The position numbers and the translations under genes are program-made. Of a stretch of 64,000 bases of DNA, positions 8,113 to 16,367 are shown piece by piece. This stretch comes from JBCBKU01 sp965267475. Lineage in GTDB: Bacteria; Pseudomonadota; Alphaproteobacteria; Rhodobacterales; Rhodobacteraceae. A model generated the notes under the pieces. It made no database searches. It had not been told where the DNA came from and was given only the letters and a program-made list of their open reading frames with translations. The DNA is taken from positions 1,922,001-1,986,000 of the forward strand of contig OZ254079.1 in the NCBI GenBank assembly GCA_965267475.1, read 5' to 3'. Position 1 is the stretch's first letter. Each line of letters starts with the position of its first letter.

Positions 8113-9153
8113 TCAGGCCTCCGATGGCAGCGGTGCGTCAGCGCGGATCAGGCCCTCGTTTCGAAGATCCGTCCACAGCCCGTCCGGGATCGGTGTTTCA
8201 AGCACCTCGACATTGGCCGCAACCTCGGCCCCATTGACCGCGCCCGGAATGACCGTTTTGACGGCCGGGTGACCCAGGACGAATTGCAAGGCCGCAGCGA
8301 TGAGTTTGGTATCATGCGCGTCGCACACGGCTTGGATCTTCCGCACGCGGGCCAGAATGTCTTCGGGCGCATCGTCGTAATTGTACTTGGCCCCGGGAAT
8401 CGGACCCGTCGCCAGGATACCGGAATTGTACGGCCCGCCCAGAATGATCCCGACATCTCGTTCGACACAAAGCGGCAGAAACGATGTCAACGCGTCCTGC
8501 TCCAGAAGCGTATAGCGCCCGGCGAGCAGGAACCCGTCAAAATCGCCAAGACCCAGCAGGCGTTCGCAAACTTCCCATTCGTTCACGCCAGCGCCGATCG
8601 CAGCGACTTCCCCCGCATCGCGCAACTCATGCAAGGCGCGGTACCCGCCCGCATCAAACAGCTCGCGCACCTTGGCGTCGCTTACTTCCTGCGAGCCATG
8701 GCTGAAGACGTCCACGTCATGGACGAGAAGGATATCGATCTTCGAAAGCCCCAATCGCTCCTTGGATGCTTCAAACGAGCGCATCACCCCATCATAGGAA
8801 TAGTCGAACACGATCCGTTTCTGCGGCACGTCCACGAAGGCTTCCGGCGTCACCTCATGTGGCTCGCAATCGACGAGCAATCGTCCGATCTTGGTGGAAA
8901 GCTTCACGTCGGGGTCATTGAACCGGTTCAATGCAAGACCGAACCGCCCCTCGGATCGTCCAAGCCCGTATTGCGGCGCTGTATCAAAGTACCGGATGCC
9001 CGCGTCATAGGCCCCTTGAAGCGCGGCCTGCGCGTCCTCTTCTGAAATCTTGCGGTACAGGTTGCCCAATGGCGCGCCACCAAACCCCATCCGTGTCAAC
9101 GGGACCGGCACAGACGTCCGAGTGTTCAATACTGTGGTGTCGCTTGCTTTCAT
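8113..9153 (-). CDS. Aldo-keto reductase, probable aldose (L-fucose-type) 1-dehydrogenase
   Basis: 346 residues with the full AKR catalytic tetrad in order: Asp in FDTAP, Tyr in QYGLG, Lys in STKIG and His in LLVHD. The sequence pattern (GGAPLGNLY near the start, then RYFDTAPQYGLGRSEGRFG) resembles D-threo-aldose/L-fucose 1-dehydrogenases, which oxidise the sugar to its lactone with NAD(P). Adjacent mutarotase and lactonase genes support that reaction. It follows the regulator gene on the same strand with a 30-nt gap, so the regulator probably heads the operon. Confidence 0.83.
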   Translation of the reverse strand: MKASDTTVLNTRTSVPVPLTRMGFGGAPLGNLYRKISEEDAQAALQGAYDAGIRYFDTAPQYGLGRSEGRFGLALNRFNDPDVKLSTKIGRLLVDCEPHEVTPEAFVDVPQKRIVFDYSYDGVMRSFEASKERLGLSKIDILLVHDVDVFSHGSQEVSDAKVRELFDAGGYRALHELRDAGEVAAIGAGVNEWEVCERLLGLGDFDGFLLAGRYTLLEQDALTSFLPLCVERDVGIILGGPYNSGILATGPIPGAKYNYDDAPEDILARVRKIQAVCDAHDTKLIAAALQFVLGHPAVKTVIPGAVNGAEVAANVEVLETPIPDGLWTDLRNEGLIRADAPLPSEA

Positions 9154-9183
9154 GTTTGGTCTTTCTGTTTGCGGTCGGTCAGA

Positions 9184-9891
9184 TCAGGACGCGAAAAGGT
9201 CCGGGCGTTCCTGTTCCAAAGGTTCAAGGCGTTTGATGAGTTCGCGAAGGTGGGTCTTCATTGCGGCCCGTGCACGCGCGGGATCGCCGCGTTGGATCGC
9301 TTCGGCAATTTCTTGGTGTTCGGTCACGGAATCGCTGGTCCGTCCCGGCACATCCAACAGCAGAAGCCGCGCACGATCGACATGGTTCGAAACGAAACGG
9401 ATGGTGTCGTGCAAGCGTTCGATCTTGCAGCAGTTCAGGATCAGCCTGTGAAACTCCTGATCCGTAACGAAGAATTCTTCCAGGTCGCCGTCTTCCACCT
9501 GGGACACTTGCATCTGCAAGTTCCGTCTGAGCCGCGCCTGCAATTCATCAGTGCGGTGTTCGGCAGCATACTCGACCGCAGATACTTCAAGCGCCTCGCG
9601 TAAGAACGCATCCTCGCGAATATCCTTCATCGAAAGCTTCGAAACGCGCGTGGCCGATTGCGGAAAGACGTCCACAAGACCTTCGGTTTCAAGTTTTGAA
9701 ATGGCCTCAGACACGGGCGAGCGGGATACACCCAGCGCTTCGCAGATTGGACCCTTCCGAAGAACCGCCCCGGGCGCGAAATCGAGCGACAGGATTGCGG
9801 ATCGCAATGCTTCGTAAACACGGTCGGATAAAAGACCGCTGAATGCGCGTAGGTCCTGAAGTTTTTCGGCATCTGCCGGAAGTGTTGACAT
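9184..9891 (-). CDS. GntR-family transcriptional regulator, FadR/FCD subfamily
   Basis: 235 residues. The N-terminal winged helix holds the GntR signature: LSDRVYEALRSAILS, then LRKGPICEALGVSRSPVSEAI. The C-terminal all-alpha FCD domain carries the metal- or ligand-binding pattern (EEFFVTDQEFHR, later FVSNHVDRAR and TEHQEIAEAI). FCD regulators usually bind sugar acids or organic acids. The ATG at 9891 is preferred over a TTG at 9897 because a GGGATTGAG-type ribosome site fits it. It is divergent from the dehydratase-transporter operon, and a perfect 12-bp palindrome lies between them, so it probably controls both. Confidence 0.88.
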   Translation of the reverse strand: MSTLPADAEKLQDLRAFSGLLSDRVYEALRSAILSLDFAPGAVLRKGPICEALGVSRSPVSEAISKLETEGLVDVFPQSATRVSKLSMKDIREDAFLREALEVSAVEYAAEHRTDELQARLRRNLQMQVSQVEDGDLEEFFVTDQEFHRLILNCCKIERLHDTIRFVSNHVDRARLLLLDVPGRTSDSVTEHQEIAEAIQRGDPARARAAMKTHLRELIKRLEPLEQERPDLFAS

Positions 9892-9907
9892 GCTCAATCC
9901 CGAATAG

Positions 9908-9919
9908 CTAACATGTTAG
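9908..9919. promoter_or_regulatory. Perfect 12-bp palindrome, candidate GntR operator
   Basis: CTAACATGTTAG is its own reverse complement. It lies in the 95-bp divergent gap between the FCD regulator and the dehydratase-importer operon. The site is 17 nt from the regulator start, where binding would block its own transcription. The sequence alone shows the symmetry. The assignment to this regulator is inference from position. Confidence 0.55.
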
Positions 9920-9986
9920 TCGACATAGTATTCCAGTCAAGGGGGCGTAACAGCGCACCCCAGGGGCCGAAAGCGCGGGGGGCGCA

Positions 9987-11519
9987 TTGGACACAGTCAC
10001 TGCGATGCCCGGAGCGATCCGCCTCAATCCATCCGACAATGTCGTGGTTGCATTGCGTGACCTCGAAGCTGGATCGAGCCTTCCAGGGGTCGAAGCGGCT
10101 TTGTTGTCCGAAGTTGCCCGCGGCCACAAAATTGCCGCGACAGCGATTCCAGCGGGGACACACGTTTTGCGCTATGGCCAGATCATTGGAATGGCGAAAT
10201 CCGACATCGCGCCGGGTGAACATGTCCATGTCCATAACCTCGGAATGGGTGATCACGCACAGGACTATGCGCATGCGACGCAGGCTATGCCGTTGCCTGC
10301 GATTGCCGAGCAGCGCGAATTTCAAGGGTTCCACCGCGCCGACGGGAAGGTTGGAACCCGCAACTACATAGGCATCCTGACGACCGTCAACTGTTCCGGA
10401 TCCGTTGCGAAGTTCATCGCGGAAGCCGCTGAAAAATCGGGAATCCTTGACGAATACCCCAATGTCGACGGTATCGTTCCCATCGTTCATGGAACGGGCT
10501 GCGGGATGAGTTTGAAGCATGAAGGTTTCGCCACGCTGTTTCGAACCTTGTCCGGATATGCCCAGCACCCGAATTTCGCGGGTGTCCTGCTGATCGGCCT
10601 CGGGTGCGAGGTCATGCAATTGTCCGAACTTGTCGGCGGACGTCCGATCCGCCCGGACGGTGAATTGCGCTATATGACCATTCAGAACGAGGGCGGCACC
10701 CGCCGCACCATCGAGCGCGGCCTAGAAGAGCTCAAAGGGATCCTTGAAATCGCCAACACGTCGGTGCGAGCACCGGCGCCGGCATCCGAGATTGTCATCG
10801 GGATGCAATGCGGTGGCTCGGACGGATATTCCGGGATCACGGCAAACCCTGCACTGGGTCATGCATCCGACCTGCTGGTGCGCCATGGCGGTACAACGAT
10901 CCTGTCCGAAACGTCGGAGATTTACGGCGCCGAACATCTACTCACCCGCCGGGCCGAAACGGTAGAGATCGGCGAAAAGCTCATCGACCGGATCCGGTGG
11001 TGGGAAGACTACACCGCCCGAAACCATGGCGAGATGGATAACAATCCAAGCCCCGGCAACAAGCGCGGTGGGTTGACGACCATCCTGGAAAAGTCGCTTG
11101 GCGCGACGGCCAAAGGCGGAACGGCGCCATTGCGTGGGGTCTACAAATTTGCCGAGCCCGTGGACAGGAAGGGGTTCGTTTTCATGGATAGCCCCGGTTT
11201 CGATCCCTGTTCTGTCACCGGTCAGATCGCATCCGGCGCAAATATCGTGGTGTTCACCACGGGTAGGGGATCCGTGTCCGGTTTCAAGCCGACGCCTTGC
11301 ATCAAGCTCGCCACGAATTCTGAAATGTATGCGCGCATGTCCGAGGATATGGACCTGAACTGCGGCGACATCATCACCGAAGGGGTTTCGATCGAAGAAA
11401 AGGGACGCGAGATCTTCGAACTCGCGCTTCGGATCGCCAGCGGAGCGCAGACCAAAAGCGAACAGCTTGGGTTCGGTGGCGCCGAATTCGTGCCCTGGCA
11501 GATGGGCGCGGTGATGTAG
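9987..11519 (+). CDS. UxaA-family (altronate/galactarate-type) dehydratase
   Basis: 510 residues. An N-terminal SAF domain (about residues 10-95) is joined to the altronate/D-galactarate dehydratase core (about 115-510), the full UxaA layout. Core motifs include GTRNYIG, HGTGCG, GLGCEVMQ, MQCGGSDGYSG and GRGS...PCIKLATN. These iron enzymes remove water from sugar acids to give 2-keto-3-deoxy acids. The start is read as TTG at 9987 because GGGGGG lies just upstream. An ATG at 10005 is possible but lacks a ribosome site. In this setting it would dehydrate the aldonate made by the dehydrogenase and lactonase across the divergent promoter, for example L-fuconate. It is first in the importer operon. 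Confidence 0.85.
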   Translation: MDTVTAMPGAIRLNPSDNVVVALRDLEAGSSLPGVEAALLSEVARGHKIAATAIPAGTHVLRYGQIIGMAKSDIAPGEHVHVHNLGMGDHAQDYAHATQAMPLPAIAEQREFQGFHRADGKVGTRNYIGILTTVNCSGSVAKFIAEAAEKSGILDEYPNVDGIVPIVHGTGCGMSLKHEGFATLFRTLSGYAQHPNFAGVLLIGLGCEVMQLSELVGGRPIRPDGELRYMTIQNEGGTRRTIERGLEELKGILEIANTSVRAPAPASEIVIGMQCGGSDGYSGITANPALGHASDLLVRHGGTTILSETSEIYGAEHLLTRRAETVEIGEKLIDRIRWWEDYTARNHGEMDNNPSPGNKRGGLTTILEKSLGATAKGGTAPLRGVYKFAEPVDRKGFVFMDSPGFDPCSVTGQIASGANIVVFTTGRGSVSGFKPTPCIKLATNSEMYARMSEDMDLNCGDIITEGVSIEEKGREIFELALRIASGAQTKSEQLGFGGAEFVPWQMGAVM

Positions 11520-11575
11520 CCGCCGACCGGAAATCAATAAGAAAATACAATGATATCAACAAGGAGGAGACAAGA

Positions 11576-13057
11576 ATGCTTCGGAAGATTTTAGGAGGAA
11601 CGGCCCTTGCCGCTGCCGCCAGCATGGCGGTCGTTCCGGCCACGGTCAGCGCGGACGGCCATTACGACGGAGTTGTCATCAACATTATGACAAGACCTGG
11701 CCCTGTGATCGCTGGTCGAATGGCAGAACGCGGCAAAGAATTTGAAGAAATGACAGGCGCCGAAGTCCGCGTTGCCGAAGTGCCAGGTTCGGAACTTTTC
11801 CAGAAAATACTGACAGACTGGGCGACCGGGACAAACTCAGTGGATGTCGCAGTATTTGCGTCCGGATGGGGAATTGAGCTCGTCGCGGCCGGTTTGGTTG
11901 CAAATCTAGACCCATTCATCGCCGCCGATGACAAGATCGATCTTCAGGACATCGCGCCCTATTTCCGCGAATTCAATCAGAAGGTGGAAGGGTCGACCTA
12001 TTTCCTGACGATCGATGGCGATTTTCAGATGATGTACTATCGGACAGACGTGTTCGAGGAAAACGGGCTGGAACCGCCAAAGACTTGGGAGGAGTTTCTG
12101 GAGGTCGGTGCCGCGATACATGGCCAAGACATGAATGGTGATGGTGAGCCGGACTTTGGATCTTGCACATTCATGAAGCGCAACGCCCAATCCTATTTCG
12201 CGATCCAATCGGTAGCTGCCGGTATAGTTCAATCGAAGGGTACCGGGGAAGGGCTGTACTTTGATCCCGAAACGATGAAGCCGAAGATTCAGAATGCAGC
12301 TTGGAAGAAGGCGTTCGAGGTCTTCAAGGCATCGATGGCGTTCAATCCTCCGGATGTGCTTAACCACGACATCGGCGACACGCGCGCACTTGCAACAGCC
12401 GGACGCTGTGGCATGATCATCGACTGGGGCGACATTGGACCGCTTTCCATCGAAGAAGGCAGCCAGATCAAGGACAAGGTCGGCGCGATCATCATGCCGG
12501 GATCGACCGAGGTGCTCGATACGGCCACCGGTGAGCTTGTGGCCTGCGACGCGACAACCTGCCCGCATGCCGTGGACGGTGTGAACTTTGCGCCGTTTGC
12601 CGCGTTCGGCGGTTGGACCGGGGCGGTTTCGGCTACGCTGGATGAGCAAAAGACCCAAGCGGCCTATGACTTCCTGAGCTATATGAACCAGGCGGCACAG
12701 TCGAATGTCGACGTGACCATGGGCTGGACAGGCTACAACCCGTACCGGAACTCTCAGCTTGATGACACGGCGGCATGGGTCGAAGCCGGGTTCAGCGAAG
12801 CCTCGGCCGAGAACTATCTGAGCGCTATCAAGGAAAGCCTGAACCATCCGAATATGGCGTCAGACTTCCGGATCCCGGGCGCACAGCAGTACACCGGTGT
12901 CGTGCTTGACCGCGAACTTGCCCGCTATCTGGCCGGTGAGATCACGGTGGATGAAGCTTTGGCCAATATCGAAGAAGGTTGGGAAGAGATCACCGACGAC
13001 TTCGGACGTGAAGAGCAGGCGGCGATCTATTCGCTGTCCCTCGGCATCACCAACTGA
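11576..13057 (+). CDS. ABC transporter sugar-binding protein (family 1)
   Basis: 493 residues with a clear Sec signal peptide (LRKILGGTALAAAASMAVV, then the ATVSADG cleavage region). It is longer than the usual 400-440 residues of CUT1 binding proteins. A strong AAGGAGG ribosome site precedes the ATG. The body has the family-1 pattern (GSELFQKILTDWATG, DVAVFASGWG, TWEEFLEVG). It lies 56 nt after the dehydratase gene and upstream of two permeases and an ATPase, so it should capture the periplasmic substrate of the pathway. A small hairpin follows the stop. Confidence 0.88.
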   Translation: MLRKILGGTALAAAASMAVVPATVSADGHYDGVVINIMTRPGPVIAGRMAERGKEFEEMTGAEVRVAEVPGSELFQKILTDWATGTNSVDVAVFASGWGIELVAAGLVANLDPFIAADDKIDLQDIAPYFREFNQKVEGSTYFLTIDGDFQMMYYRTDVFEENGLEPPKTWEEFLEVGAAIHGQDMNGDGEPDFGSCTFMKRNAQSYFAIQSVAAGIVQSKGTGEGLYFDPETMKPKIQNAAWKKAFEVFKASMAFNPPDVLNHDIGDTRALATAGRCGMIIDWGDIGPLSIEEGSQIKDKVGAIIMPGSTEVLDTATGELVACDATTCPHAVDGVNFAPFAAFGGWTGAVSATLDEQKTQAAYDFLSYMNQAAQSNVDVTMGWTGYNPYRNSQLDDTAAWVEAGFSEASAENYLSAIKESLNHPNMASDFRIPGAQQYTGVVLDRELARYLAGEITVDEALANIEEGWEEITDDFGREEQAAIYSLSLGITN

Positions 13058-13069
13058 TCCAGCAGCAGT

Positions 13070-13098
13070 GATGGGCGGGCCTTCTGGGTCTGCCCATC
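13070..13098 (+). other. Intercistronic hairpin after binding-protein gene
   Basis: A 12-bp stem, with two G-U pairs, and a 5-nt loop is formed by GATGGGCGGGCC and GGTCTGCCCATC. It lies 13 nt after the binding-protein stop and 37 nt before the first permease. No T-tract follows, so it is more likely an mRNA-stabilising or partial attenuating element than a full terminator. It would help make more binding protein than permease. Confidence 0.5.
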
Positions 13099-13135
13099 TC
13101 CTTAATCAAATCCCCCCGAGTCACGGAGATCCGAG

Positions 13136-14224
13136 ATGAACGAATGGCTCGACCGCAATATGGGTCGCCTGTTCCTGGCGCCAGCGGTGACGCTTATTCT
13201 CATCTTCTCGATCTTCCCGCTCGTTGCATCCTTGATCATGGCGTTTGCCCGGATCCGGTTTTCGGCGGGCGGTTATCGGGTTCGCTTCGTGGGCTGGCGG
13301 AATTTTGAGAAACAGCTATTCGGGTCCGAGCAGTTTCACCTTCTCGGGACATTCAAGGAAATCTCGGTCCTCGGCTGGGGATTTGGCATCCTGGCGACTG
13401 CGGGGCTTCTCTGGTGGATGGTGTCCTATGCGCGGACGCATTTCACGGTCGTCGGGTTCCTCGGGCGGTTGATCACTTTTGCGATGGCGCTGGGCCTGGC
13501 CTGGTTGACCGCGGCCACGCTTCTCAGCGGAAACCTCTTCGGAACAGTTGGGACCACGCTGTTCTACGTCTTTGTGGGCTGTGGCATCCAGTTCTTGATC
13601 GGAACCGGGCTGGCCTTTGCCTGTTCGCAAAGCATTCGCGGCAAGACGGCCTTCCGTGTCATATTCTTCGTGCCGATGATGATCACGCCAATCGGTGTCG
13701 GATACATCTTCCGGATGATGGCCGACACGACAAAGGGCCCCTTTGCCGAAGTCTGGCAATGGGTGGGACTGGGCAGTTTCGCCTGGTCCGCGGATCCTTG
13801 GGCGTCTCGTATCTTCATCGTCATTGCCGACAGTTGGCAGTGGATCCCCTTCGTATTCATCATGATGCTCGCGGCCTTCGAAAGCGTGCCGAAGGACTTG
13901 TCCGAAGCGGCCGAGCTTGACGGCGCGGGACCGTGGCAAAGCTTTCGGGAGATCACCTGGCCCCACGTTCTGCCGATTGCGGCCACGGTCATGCTGATCC
14001 GCGCGATCGAGGCGTTCAAGATCGTGGATTTGCCGAACATCATGACGTCCGGCGGGCCAGGTATCTCGACCGAGTCGGTGTCGCTTCAGGCCTATTACGC
14101 CTGGCGGTCGCTTGACCTCGGATCGGCCTCGGCGATCGCCTATATCCTGCTCTTCGTCACAGTGGTGATCTGCGTGTCGTTCTTCAACCTCGTGATCCTT
14201 GCGCGGATAAGGAAACAGCGATGA
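13136..14224 (+). CDS. ABC sugar transporter permease (MalF/CUT1 type) with extra membrane helices
   Basis: 362 residues, longer than the common 290-310. After TM1 (about residues 15-38) there are two extra hydrophobic stretches at about 76-98 and 109-129, before the usual permease core. The EAA loop that docks the ATPase is present (SEAAELDGAGPWQSFREITWP). ATGA overlap with the next permease shows tight coupling. It forms half of the membrane channel for the sugar importer of this island. Confidence 0.87.
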   Translation: MNEWLDRNMGRLFLAPAVTLILIFSIFPLVASLIMAFARIRFSAGGYRVRFVGWRNFEKQLFGSEQFHLLGTFKEISVLGWGFGILATAGLLWWMVSYARTHFTVVGFLGRLITFAMALGLAWLTAATLLSGNLFGTVGTTLFYVFVGCGIQFLIGTGLAFACSQSIRGKTAFRVIFFVPMMITPIGVGYIFRMMADTTKGPFAEVWQWVGLGSFAWSADPWASRIFIVIADSWQWIPFVFIMMLAAFESVPKDLSEAAELDGAGPWQSFREITWPHVLPIAATVMLIRAIEAFKIVDLPNIMTSGGPGISTESVSLQAYYAWRSLDLGSASAIAYILLFVTVVICVSFFNLVILARIRKQR

Positions 14225-15273
14225 GCATGCTGGTGACACGCAAACGTGGCTTATTCGAAGCGCCCGCCATCGGCCAAAGATCGACGGCCTCGAACATCGT
14301 TCTCTATGCGATCCTGATCTTCTGGTCGCTCTTCGTACTATTCCCGATTTACTGGCTGCTGATCACGTCCTTCAAGGAAGCTGCCGACGTGAACCAGGGG
14401 CCGTTCTTCATCCCATGGGTCGATTTTCATCCCAGCCTTCACGCCTGGAAAGAGCTTTTCGTGATCGATTACGAGGACACGCTTCGGGCCTATATGAACT
14501 CGATCATCATCTCACTTTCGGCCACGGGGCTGTCGGTTCTCATCGGGTCGATGGCCGCCTATGCGCTTAGCCGTGTGTCCTATGCGCCCAACTTGATAAC
14601 GATCTTGTTCTTTGTCCTCCTGCTCGTTCTGACCGGCTTCGCCGTCGGTCGCTTCGGCATCGACTGGCGCCTGGCTGTGGCCGTGGCGGTGGCATTATTC
14701 TTCTTCCTTGCCCGCGCGGTCGGCAATTTGTACCAGATCCACCTGCACAACGGTGACATCCTGTTCTGGATCATCTCACAGCGGATCCTGGCACCGATCG
14801 TGGTCGTCGTGCCGATCTACATGATGTTCCAGACTGTCGGAATGCTCGACACGCACCTGGCGATCATCCTGACCTATGCGGTGGTCAACATGCCCATCGT
14901 GGTCTGGCTGATGTATGACTTTTTCAATTCGATCCCGCGGGATCTTGAGGAAAGCGCGCAGCTCGACGGCGCCACAATGATCATGACATTCCGGGAAATC
15001 GTGTTGCCCTTGTCGCGAACCGGTCTGGCGGCAACGACGCTGCTGGTCATGATCCTAAGCTGGAACGAATACCTGCTGGCGCTGTTCCTTTCGACATCCA
15101 AGGCGCAAACCATGCCGATCCTTGTGGCGGCAATGAATGCGGGCGAGCGGGGTATACTTTGGTGGTCCATGTCGGTCGCAATCATCGTCATGATCATCCC
15201 GGTCGTCGTGTTGGCCGTGATCCTTCAGAAATACATCTCGAAAGGGCTCCTCGTCGGGGCCGTGAAAGGGTAA
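14221..15273 (+). CDS. ABC sugar transporter permease (MalG/CUT1 type) with inserted hydrophobic segment
   Basis: 350 residues. The second permease subunit has the classic LFPIYWLLITSFK start and an EAA loop (LEESAQLDGATMIMTFREIVLP). Compared with ordinary MalG-type permeases of about 280 residues, it has an added hydrophobic block at roughly residues 124-175, holding one or two extra membrane spans, between the ALSR motif and the PIYMMFQTVGMLDT motif. Its stop overlaps the ATPase start (TAATG). Confidence 0.87.
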   Translation: MSMLVTRKRGLFEAPAIGQRSTASNIVLYAILIFWSLFVLFPIYWLLITSFKEAADVNQGPFFIPWVDFHPSLHAWKELFVIDYEDTLRAYMNSIIISLSATGLSVLIGSMAAYALSRVSYAPNLITILFFVLLLVLTGFAVGRFGIDWRLAVAVAVALFFFLARAVGNLYQIHLHNGDILFWIISQRILAPIVVVVPIYMMFQTVGMLDTHLAIILTYAVVNMPIVVWLMYDFFNSIPRDLEESAQLDGATMIMTFREIVLPLSRTGLAATTLLVMILSWNEYLLALFLSTSKAQTMPILVAAMNAGERGILWWSMSVAIIVMIIPVVVLAVILQKYISKGLLVGAVKG

Positions 15274-16367
15274 TGCCGATGGATGGGCAAACCGCCGGAA
15301 CCGTTGGAACCGCAAAGGCGATTTCGATCCGGGACATGAACAAATATTATGGCGCCTTTCACGCGCTGAAGGATTTGTCGCTTGAGGTCGCTGCAGGCGA
15401 ATTCCTTGTGCTTCTGGGCCCTTCGGGATGTGGCAAGTCGACGGCGCTTCGGATGATCGCCGGGCTTGAAAGCATTTCATCGGGCGAACTTCGGATCGGC
15501 GAAACGGATGTGACCGACGTTCTGCCGAAGTACCGCGATATCGCGATGGTTTTTCAATCCTACGCACTTTATCCGCACAAGACTGTGGCCGAGAATATCG
15601 GCTTTCCGCTTAAGGTCGCAAAGACCCCGCCGGACGAAATTGATCGCGCCGTGCGCGCGGCTGCCGATCAGGTGGAATTGGGCGATCTACTTGACCGCTT
15701 CCCGGGGCAGCTTTCAGGCGGGCAACGCCAGCGCGTTGCTTTGGCCCGGGCGATAATCCGACGTCCGTCTGTTTTCCTCATGGACGAACCCTTGTCCAAC
15801 CTCGACGCGAAATTGCGCGGCAACATGCGCGCCGAGTTGAAGCATATGCAAGGCGAGTTGGGGATCACCACGATCTATGTAACCCATGACCAGATCGAGG
15901 CCATGACGCTGGCCCACAGGGTCGCCATCATGAAAGACGGGGTGTTGCAGCAGCTTGGAACCCCGAAAGAGGTTTATTCCGACCCGGCCAATCTGTTCGT
16001 CGCAGGCTTCATGGGATCGCCGCCAATGAACTTCGTTGAGGGGGCGATTGCCGAAGGTGCCTTTGCGGCAAATAGTGTCTCGATACCGATGCCCAATGCG
16101 CCGGATACGCCCAATGTGACGATGGGCTTTCGGCCCGAAGATTGCGGGATCACCGAAGCGGGGCAGGGGTTATTGGATGCCGATGTCTTCGCGGTCGAAA
16201 TGACGGGCGATCAGGTGCTTGTGACGTTGCGCCGTGACGGGGCTCCGCTGGTGGTTAAGATGCCGAAAGAGTTTGAGATCGCGGCGGATGTGAAGGCGGG
16301 CATCACACTGGATCCTGAACATCTGTACTTTTTTGACACCGGCACAGGCTTCAGGATCCGAACCTAG
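15273..16367 (+). CDS. ABC sugar transporter ATPase (UgpC/MalK type)
   Basis: 364 residues. Walker A (GPSGCGKST), signature (LSGGQRQRVALARAI) and Walker B (VFLMDEPLSNLDA) are intact. A C-terminal OB-type regulatory domain follows from about residue 240. The ATG at 15273 overlaps the permease stop by one base (TAATG). An in-frame ATG at 15279 is an alternative. It powers the importer encoded by the three preceding genes. The stop overlaps the stop of the convergent next gene (CTAG), so the two genes end on each other with no spacer. Confidence 0.9.
   Translation: MPMDGQTAGTVGTAKAISIRDMNKYYGAFHALKDLSLEVAAGEFLVLLGPSGCGKSTALRMIAGLESISSGELRIGETDVTDVLPKYRDIAMVFQSYALYPHKTVAENIGFPLKVAKTPPDEIDRAVRAAADQVELGDLLDRFPGQLSGGQRQRVALARAIIRRPSVFLMDEPLSNLDAKLRGNMRAELKHMQGELGITTIYVTHDQIEAMTLAHRVAIMKDGVLQQLGTPKEVYSDPANLFVAGFMGSPPMNFVEGAIAEGAFAANSVSIPMPNAPDTPNVTMGFRPEDCGITEAGQGLLDADVFAVEMTGDQVLVTLRRDGAPLVVKMPKEFEIAADVKAGITLDPEHLYFFDTGTGFRIRT

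Noticed and set aside
13316..14239. Long minus-strand frame opposite the first importer permease
   Set aside because: The translation is rich in Arg, His and Asp with no domain. The plus-strand permease is well supported.
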